Of a DNA stretch of 64,000 nucleotides, positions 56,891 to 64,000 are shown one piece after another. Position 1 is the stretch's first letter. Every line of letters starts with the position of its first letter. Location: NCBI RefSeq assembly GCF_024323335.1, contig NC_066583.1:269781416-269845415 (forward strand). The letters are read 5' to 3'. Source of the DNA: Lathyrus oleraceus (taxonomy: Eukaryota; Streptophyta; Magnoliopsida; Fabales; Fabaceae). The position numbers and the translations under genes were made by a program. The notes below the pieces were generated by a model. The model worked only from the letters and a program-made list of their open reading frames with translations. It made no database searches and was not told the origin of the DNA.

Positions 56891-57794
56891 CGCCATCATA
56901 AGAATCTCCTATGGCTATGTTTGCTTCTTCTGACTTCCTTTCCTTGTTTGACCAACAATCAGCAGCGAAGTGGCCAAACTTCTTACAACAGTAGCACTGA
57001 ACTTTCCTCTTGTCATAATTCTCTTTCCTTTTCTAAGCACTCTTCTTCCTTTCAGAAGTTGAAGTTTCTGACTTCTGAACACCATCAGATCTCTTCCTGG
57101 CTTCTAACAAAGACTACTTCTGATATTTCTTACCAGAAGCTGCTTTCAGAGCCTGCTGTTCTACCTTCATTTCAGAGTTTCTCTCAGTCAGAGGCAACTC
57201 TTGTGCCTTTAGACTGCTTTGTAGCTCTTCAATTCTCATGGTGCTAAGATCCATATAATGTTCAATTGCTACAACAATATAATAAAACTGAGGAGTAAGA
57301 GATCTAAGTACATTCTCAATGATTTTTTCATTAGAGATAATTTCTCCTCACGACTTCATCTCATTTGTGATCAGAATAACTTTGGAGAATCAGATAGGTA
57401 CCTTCTCATTGCTCTTCATACTGAGATTCTCATACTTCTTACATAGAGACTGAAGCTTTACCTTCTTCACTAATGCATCACCTCCGTAGCATCTTACCGG
57501 TGTGTCTCACGCAACCTTCGTCGTCGTCGAATAAGCGATTCTCTCAAACACGTTCACGTCCACACATTAATGGATGTATAACAACGCATTTTGATCCTTC
57601 TTCCTCAAATCACGCTTAGCATTCCTTTGCGCATCTGTTGCATTTTTTGGAAGTGAAACCGGAACGTAACCTTCATTGACGAGATCAAGAACATCTTGAG
57701 CGCCAAACAACACACACATCAGAATCATCCATCGATTCTAGTTCTTGCCATCGAACACCGGAGGCTTATTACTCATATTACCGTTTCCGTTCAT
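56880..57794 (-). pseudogene. Copia-C gag
   Basis: ATG 57794 begins MNGNGNMSNKPPVFDGKN, then a stop where a Trp codon is usual, and RWMILMCVLFGAQDVLDLVN. Several stops and frameshifts follow, with recognisable IIENVLRSLTPQFYYIVVAI and one CCHC knuckle CYCCKKFGHFAADC (about 56960-57000). After GDSYDGAYLV the sequence passes directly into the linker, so protease and integrase are deleted. Confidence 0.75.
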
Positions 57795-57998
57795 CTTTAA
57801 CCTTGTGAAAATCACTCAAATCTCACAAAATACTAGTGTTTCCCAATCCCAAAGAATTAAGAAATGTGATTCTGTTACGATTCCAATCAGAAATTCAACA
57901 CAAATTGAAAAAACGAAATCAATCACACAACACCTTACCGTTCACTCGTGTTTCCATGTGTTTCCCAGTGGATCTGAACCAGGGTCTGATATCAATTG

Positions 57999-58281
57999 TT
58001 GGTGCACAAGGTGAAGAAGATGAATATGGAATAAGAGACAGAAGAAAGAGAATTGAAATAAAAAACTTGTATTACTCTTACAAACGGTTACAACAAATGG
58101 TTACACACACATTATACATAATCCACACACTTAGTACACTGCCGTTGTTGACAATTACACTAGTTTATATATACAAAATAATAATGCCACGTAGGAAAAG
58201 TGCTAACCTACACTAGCTAGGCTAAGCTTAACAAAACTAATAATACTACTAATACTGAATATGAAATACTTCTATCATCTA
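57999..58281 (-). repeat. Copia-C 5' LTR (approximate)
   Basis: Starts on the minus strand near TGTAGATGATAGAAG and ends GTGCACCAACA before the primer-binding site; contains TATATATAAAC (plus 58165-58176) as a likely TATA box. Confidence 0.6.
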
Positions 58282-58499
58282 CAACCCCGTTTAAACAAAA
58301 CAGTATTCCTACTCAACCAAATAGACCAGCAAACTAACACCCAAAAGTAACAAAACAACTTCCCTTTGACACACTTCAGACAGTTATCCCCAAATTGCTC
58401 CAAGTGTTCGACAAAGGTCCTTATTTGTACTAGCTAATTAATTCTTAACCAAAAACAAACTTGCTTTCAGACTAGAGAACTAACTTGGTAATTAAAAAA
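58282..58499. other. Spacer, no gene seen
   Basis: Short stretch between Copia-C and the LINE remnant; possibly the 3' part of that LINE. Confidence 0.4.
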
Positions 58500-59863
58500 T
58501 AAGTGTACTTCATCTTCTTTAGCTTTAAAGCATAGAGGACATACCATATTGTGAATGTTATTGATGATCCATAGCCTGGACAATTATGTTTTAGTTTCTA
58601 GTTTGTTAAGCAGCATCCTCCATCCAAATATTTTCACTTTGCTTGATAATTTTGTTTTCCACAGTATGTCCAAAGACTACAAAACTCCTTCCTCCAAGCA
58701 TGCTTCTTCATGGTTCAAATCTATCAATGTAACATAACTGTTTTTAACTAAAAACCCATACAATGCTTCCAACAAATAACCTCGATCCTCAATTTTTGGA
58801 TAAGGTTGAATTTCCTACAATATTCTTATTAAATTCTATAACAACATTTTCTAATAGATCCAACTCTTTCACCTTAATGTTCCAAACCCACAAATCCTCC
58901 CTCCAAAAATATGTATCCCACACTTTGGCATTTGACAGATTAATATGAAGAAATAAATCATGGAACTATTAAAATAGAAGCTCTGGTTCCAACAACTTGT
59001 GCTTCCAAAAACTAATGGAGCTTCCCTTCCCTAGCTTTCATTAAATTGAGTTAGCAAGCCAATTAAGAGCTTCCCATTCCTCTATACCTAGTCCTACCAC
59101 ATCCTTCCACCAAATAGAGTCATTTTTGCCAACATCTAAACATGAAGAATCTACCATTTTACCTTAAACATATCAGTGCCCTTAGGAAAGTAAGCCTCTT
59201 GACGTAGATTCACACACAGACCCGGTGCCATCTTAAAGCCTCTTGACATAGATTTGATGGTTCATAAATTGTTCCAAGAACCATCACTAATCAGGATGCT
59301 ATAATCATCAAATTGAAGTAGTTAAAAGTACATTTCTTCATATAATTGGAATCCCTAAAATTTCCTCAAGTGAGTGGAATTCTTAATCAATCTTGATAAA
59401 CCTTATGTAACAAGTAAGAACAAACACAGTGACAAGGGATCCCTATGAAGCAGGACCATATAACATGGAAATCTTAGGTAGGAATTCCATTAACAAGGAC
59501 TAACATATAACTTCAAAAGACCAGTGCATCCATCCACTTGAGCCATCTGCTGTCAAACTTCATCATTTGCATGATGTCCCTTATGTAGTCCTTAGAGATG
59601 AATTTATAGGTTATGGAGAAATCTACCTTGACCCACAGGAACTCTCTCTTATTCCATTTTTCAAAATCCAAAACTTCATTGATAACTAGAACCCCATCCA
59701 ATATCTGTCTATGTGGAATGAAAGTTGGTTGACAAATAGAAATCAAGTTTCCCATGGCCCTTTTAAATCTAGTTGATAAAATCTTAGAAATGATTTTGTA
59801 CATACAACCTGTTACAAGATGAAGAAAATGATGGTGACTTGAAGTGCAAGCAAGCAATCTCAA
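58500..59863 (-). pseudogene. L1-type LINE ORF2 remnant
   Basis: The frame 59863-59513 reads CMYKIISKILSTRFKRAMGN, PHRQILDGVLVINEVLDFEK and MMKFDSRWLKWMDALVF, the fingers-palm part of a plant L1 reverse transcriptase. Further left only scattered pieces survive (VLVNGIPT; KVKIFGWRMLLN; INNIHNMVCPLCFKAKED, the zinc-ribbon region after RT). The YADD catalytic core is not recognisable and much is deleted. The full protein would copy LINE RNA at a nicked target. Confidence 0.8.
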
Positions 59864-59865
59864 AA

Positions 59866-60048
59866 TGTGATGAATTAAGCATAACTAACTTAGAGTAGTT
59901 AGTTAAGTTTGTTAGATTTAGTTAGTGGTTGTGATTCAATATTGGATAACTCATACTCTTAGCATGTATCCTTTCTTGTTCTATAAGTAACTTGTACTTC
60001 ATTCTTTTCATCTTAATGAAGCAAGTTCTTTCTTCTCTTTATATCGTA
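59866..60048 (+). repeat. Copia LTR (Copia-D), 5' LTR only
   Basis: Starts TGTGATGAATTAAGC, contains TCTATAAGTAACTTG and an AAGCAAGTTCTTTCTTCTC end, and is followed by a TGGTATCA primer-binding site at 60052-60059. Only about 40 bp of leader remain before the next element begins. Confidence 0.65.
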
Positions 60049-60051
60049 TTA

Positions 60052-60059
60052 TGGTATCA
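60052..60059 (+). other. Copia-D primer-binding site
   Basis: TGGTATCA, the start of the initiator tRNA-Met complement, four bases after the LTR. Confidence 0.65.
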
Positions 60060-60097
60060 ATTTCCTTTCCAAATTCTGCTTCATTTTCTCCAAAATC

Positions 60098-63000
60098 TAT
60101 AAGACCCCAATTTTGACCCCTAAGATCCCTCATGCCATCTCATAACTTGGCATTAGCATTGGGATCACACCTTGGTATCCTCCTCACTTATCATTCATTG
60201 GGTTTTTATTGGGAGAGATCACCAATAATTTGTGATTGTATCATACTTTATTTTCTTTATTTTACTAACCAAAAATCCAAAAATATATCTAGTGTAGCTT
60301 TGTTTCTTTTGCAGGTAGTGTATGTATCCACTTGTGCCTCATCAAGATCACAACTAGGTTTTAAGACCCTCAATGAAAGGGATCAAGCAATAAAAGGTCC
60401 ACATTGGTTCTAAGAATCATATATGAATCCCCATGTTCTTTATTTGTCATTTTGATCAAGAATTCATCAAGAGTTTGAAGCTTGTTTGTCAAGGAAGCCC
60501 TAATTCATCTGGTTATCTTGTGTGCCTTCCTCAGCAAGTTTATTCAACATTTGGTAAAAGATATCAAAGGATACTTCATCTTAATTCATAATAAGAATAT
60601 ATTATCCTCCATGAGCCCCAAAGAGTAAAAGAACTTCAAGTTTGCAAGTTGGTTCAAGGAGGTTGACCAGAAAAGTCGACTAGTTAAATCTAGGGTTCCC
60701 TAGACCCTATCTCCTACAACTTTTATCATATGAAAATGATTCCAAGAAAAAAGTTACTCTTTATGACATTCCAAACAACTTTCATGTTGTCATCAAGAGC
60801 TAATTCTTCTTGGAAAGTCATTTATGGTGGAAGATTATAGGTCATTTTGTTTGTGCCCTAGATAGAAGGTCAACTTACAAGAACCATAACTTCCTCAATT
60901 TTTATGCTATGAAGATTATCCAAGTTTCATGATTAAATTCAAGATATCTTCTTCAACTTTTATTCTTTGAGAAAGGTCAAATTCCACTTGCAAGGGCATG
61001 TGCCATGAGGAAACATTATAGGCCCATTTGGGTCCTTATCATTGAACAAGCAATTTTCCTCAACTTCTAAAATCCATAACTCCATCATGAAAATCCAAAT
61101 GGTGTCACATTTATGAACAAATTGAATACAATTGAAATATGTACAACTTTGAAGAAGGAACCGAAGTCATTTGAAGCTCATAGCAAAAGTTATTAAAGGT
61201 GGAAAAATGGGTCATTTGACTTTTAACTTAGAAAATTTTCAAGTATGTTTGATTCCTCCAACTTCAATGCCAGAATTCATCATGTTCCAAGATTCAAATG
61301 GAAAAAGTCCCAACATTAAAGTTGTTCCCCATGATGGTAGCTTTCCAAAGAGTCTAAGATCATTCAATTTGGATCAAAATTGAGGGACTTGCGCATGATT
61401 TTTTTGCATGGCCCAATTTGGAAACTTTTGTACTCAATTATCACACACCTTTGCATGGCTTCATGTTATGATCTCAACATCATTTATGAACGAATTTGGA
61501 CTGATTGCAATGATCATTTGGGCCTAAACACATGCCCATGCACCCATGCACATTGAATTACTATTTTCGGCCAAAACTTAAAATGGTGCAAAGATCAATT
61601 CCATGGCCTATATAATGAGATGCATTGCCTCAAATTAAAAAAAAAGAAACCCTTGCCCAATCTCTGCCCAGCAATCTGATAGCCACATTGTATAGGATAC
61701 CTTGAAGATTTTAATGAAATCGAGCTTCTAGTTCAACTTCTGTTTGTGAACTAAAACTCTAAGGATTCACATCCATTTTGATCCTAATCATCTCCTGCAA
61801 GTAAGAGGAAGCAAGACCAAGTGGAATTGCATCAAGATCGAGCTTCAAAACAACAACCCAAAGGTGGATTTTCACAAACTTCTCTTCTTCGATTCTCACT
61901 CATTCCTTGAGATTTTGGCTTGATTTTTGGTTTACTAAAGCCTTACAAATATAAGCATTAATACTGAGTTGCTTTGAGGTTGAATCGAAGAAATTAATTT
62001 TTCATACCTCAATTTTCAACTCCACATTTCTCATTATAGATTGAGAGTTGGAAAATTTGGAGGTCATATTTGGAATTCTCGTGATTTTCTCTTTAAAATA
62101 GTGTATGATCCATTAATTTTGGTGAACTTTTGATCTTGACCAGTCTGGTGAAGTGGCCAGAGAAGATGACCGGAGCTAGGGCTCTGGTGGTGTGCTGTCG
62201 CAATCCAGACCATCTGATCCATTGGCCATGTTCTAATCTGGTCCCTTGTTTCTAATTATCAAGCATGCACACACGTTGACTAAGGCTTACCATAGATGGT
62301 ATGCGTATGACCATTAGATCCGCCACCTCAATTAATGAGGGAGATCTTATGACCTTTGTTTTTTCTATTTTTTTTATTTTCTATATTAATTTTTAAATAC
62401 TATTTTCTTTTAAAATTCACTATAATTTCAATTTTAATCCAAAAAATATGGGACCACCACCAAAATTTCACAAATAACTTCCTCTTCCCATTTCTGAATT
62501 AAAATTAATTTTTGGATTCAGTTTGATATTTTTAGTGAATTTTGTGATTTTTGACTTGTTTTTAATTGATTTTAAATACTTTTGACTTTCAAAAAACGCC
62601 AAAAAAATTAGTCAATGGTCCTTTGACCTTATTTGACCTATGATAAATCCCTTGGCCATTTCTTTGGTGATTTGAAAGGATTTTAGGTTTTTCCCCTTTT
62701 AAAGTGTATTTTTCTTCATTTTAAAAATTGATTTAAGTTGTTTTAATTTCTTTAATATTTTGGATTTAGGGGGTTAATGAAGTTTGAACTTCATCCCTTA
62801 AGATGAATGAATGATATTAATCAAGTGAGATTCATCCCTTGATCAATTTGGGATCTCTTTCACCTCATCTTCTCATCTTCATCTAATTTCTTTCTCAATC
62901 CATTCGTGGCCAATGATTTCTCATAGATCAAAATGCTAGTTGATTCATCAATGACCTTATGTCAGATGAATCAACACGAGCTTGATTGAGATAAGTTCAT

Positions 63001-64000
63001 CCCCTCTTATTTTTGTGTGTGGTATGCTTTAGGAGCTTGGTCTCCATACCTTGTCTCTAGCATGCATTTACACCAATATTAGTATTTCCCGACCTCATAT
63101 AGTTGTGACTTCTACATAAGTCCAATTACGATTACTTAACATAGCGGTAAATTTATCCCAAAAGCCATAACATTTTTGTAAGTGAGATTGTAAGTCTCCC
63201 ATCCCTCATGGTATTGTGTGAAGATTTTGCCTCTTTTACATTTGTGAGAACTAGTGGCATGCTTGTTGATTTTATCCAAGTTGAATCCCTTCTCATGAAT
63301 GATGTCTAGGTTCATGTCTTCATGCTTATGAGGGGATGGTTGAGTGTTCTCCTAAAATGACTTAAACAATTTTCTTTCACTAACATTGACTAACATCTTT
63401 TAATTGACTTTATTTTAATATCATTTACTTTAATGCAATTTAAATTCTTGAACTTTATCATTCATTGTCATTTACATTCATGCATTTTGTTTATGTTTCG
63501 GTCATTTTCACTTTGCTCACTTGAGCCATTATTTTGTGCTTGTGATATATTTTTGTGCTTGTAACTTTGTTTTATTTGTGGTCTTAGGACCTTAAAATAC
63601 TTAATTAAAAACAAAACCCCTATAAAATACATTGGTGGACTGTTGGACATCTTTCTATGACTTGGTTTGGATCCTTGGACTTAGAGTAGGCAACATCCTT
63701 GAGCTATGAAAGAAATTGGTCAATGCCATTAATTTGAGACCATTTCTTGGCCAATGTCATTCATATGTTACAAGCCTTGAGAAACTCCTTTAGTTTATCT
63801 CTTATACTCATTCTTATATTTGTCTGAATTGTTATTTTGATCTTATTGATATCCTTTGATGCTTTCTCTTTGAGTATATTTCAAGGGACTTTTTCATCTA
63901 ATATATCTAAAGGACATTGAAGACTGATTGTTTGGATGTTTGCTTATCTTTATTTGATACCATTGGTCTTCTTATTAATTGCTTGAATAATTATGCTTTG
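60098..64000 (+). repeat. Start of a long Ogre-like LTR, running off the window
   Basis: The stretch begins TATAAGACCCCAATTTTGAC and CCCTAAGATCCCTCATG, which I recognise as the start of very long Fabeae Ogre-type LTRs, and has no coding capacity over about 3.9 kb. It also holds a phrase near 62120-62360 (CAATCCAGACCATCTGATCC; ACACACGTTGACTAAGGC) typical of that LTR class. It truncates Copia-D. The partner LTR and body are outside the window. No gene was found in it; short open frames at 60132-60413 and 61171-61383 lack any family signature. Confidence 0.5.

Larger units (their letters stand above)
55153..58281 (-). mobile_element. Decayed Ty1-copia element (Copia-C)
   Basis: Right LTR about 57999-58281 and a diverged left LTR about 55153-55403 share CACTAGTTTATATATACAAA and GCTAAGCTTAACAAAA-type stretches. 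A degenerate primer-binding site (TTGATATCAGACC on the minus strand, about 57985-57997) and the order gag, linker, late RT, RNase H give the minus orientation. Most of integrase and the RT catalytic core have been deleted. The left LTR contains further small duplications. Confidence 0.75.

Noticed and set aside
60132..60413. Plus-strand 93-codon frame
   Set aside because: No recognisable family and lies in LTR-like sequence.
1..64000. tRNA, rRNA or snoRNA genes
   Set aside because: No cloverleaf with A and B boxes and no rRNA-like segment noticed by eye; tRNA-like words are only the primer-binding sites.

Overview
This window looks like plant nuclear DNA, most likely from a legume of the pea/vetch tribe (Fabeae). 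The reasons are its AT-rich, almost gene-free composition, dense nested LTR retrotransposons of plant lineages (Ty1-copia SIRE-like; Ty3-gypsy Tekay-like and Tat/Ogre-like), and two F-box/LRR gene copies of plant type. The species assignment is inference. I see no prokaryotic, CRISPR, rRNA or tRNA features.

Layout. 1-5871: an old Copia remnant (Copia-A) whose gag is split by a complete short Copia (Copia-1, 247-4737, 213-bp LTRs, 5-bp target duplication). 6149-7102: a broken F-box/LRR pseudogene. 7103-10127: AT-rich DNA with a CACTA-like end and a Stowaway-like MITE. 10128-19067: a complete but gutted Ogre/Tat-like element (Tat-2) with ~1.96-kb near-identical LTRs, a tandem-repeat array between its coding remnants and the 3' LTR, and fragments of gag-protease, RNase H and integrase. 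19073-22100: no gene. 22401-23330: a MAIN/PP7-like fragment. 23762-53134: a large Tat-lineage element (Tat-1) on the minus strand, from its 5' LTR at the right edge through gag, protease, a tandemly duplicated RT, two RNase H domains and integrase, to an antisense (plus-strand) extra gene with a plant mobile domain. Its 3' LTR is not visible. Two younger elements sit inside Tat-1: a Tekay-like gypsy (31453-39607, intact 1455-residue polyprotein, LTRs differing at about 4 positions) and a SIRE-like Copia (43428-52016, with an extra envelope-like ORF). 53581-54556: an apparently intact two-exon F-box/LRR gene, the only convincing host gene. 54845-58281: a LINE tail and a decayed Copia (Copia-C). 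58500-59863: a LINE ORF2 remnant. 59866-60097: a truncated Copia LTR plus primer-binding site. 60098-64000: what looks like the start of a long Ogre-type LTR running out of the window.

How it fits together. Insertion order can be read from nesting: Tat-1 is older than both SIRE and Tekay, and Tekay is the youngest by LTR identity. The two F-box copies are paralogs of one locus now separated by about 46 kb of mostly retrotransposon DNA. Target duplications seen directly: cattc (Copia-1), gatat (Tat-2), gctag (Tekay), gaagg (SIRE). All reading-frame breaks and LTR differences were read by eye; lineage names rest on motif recognition rather than database searches.
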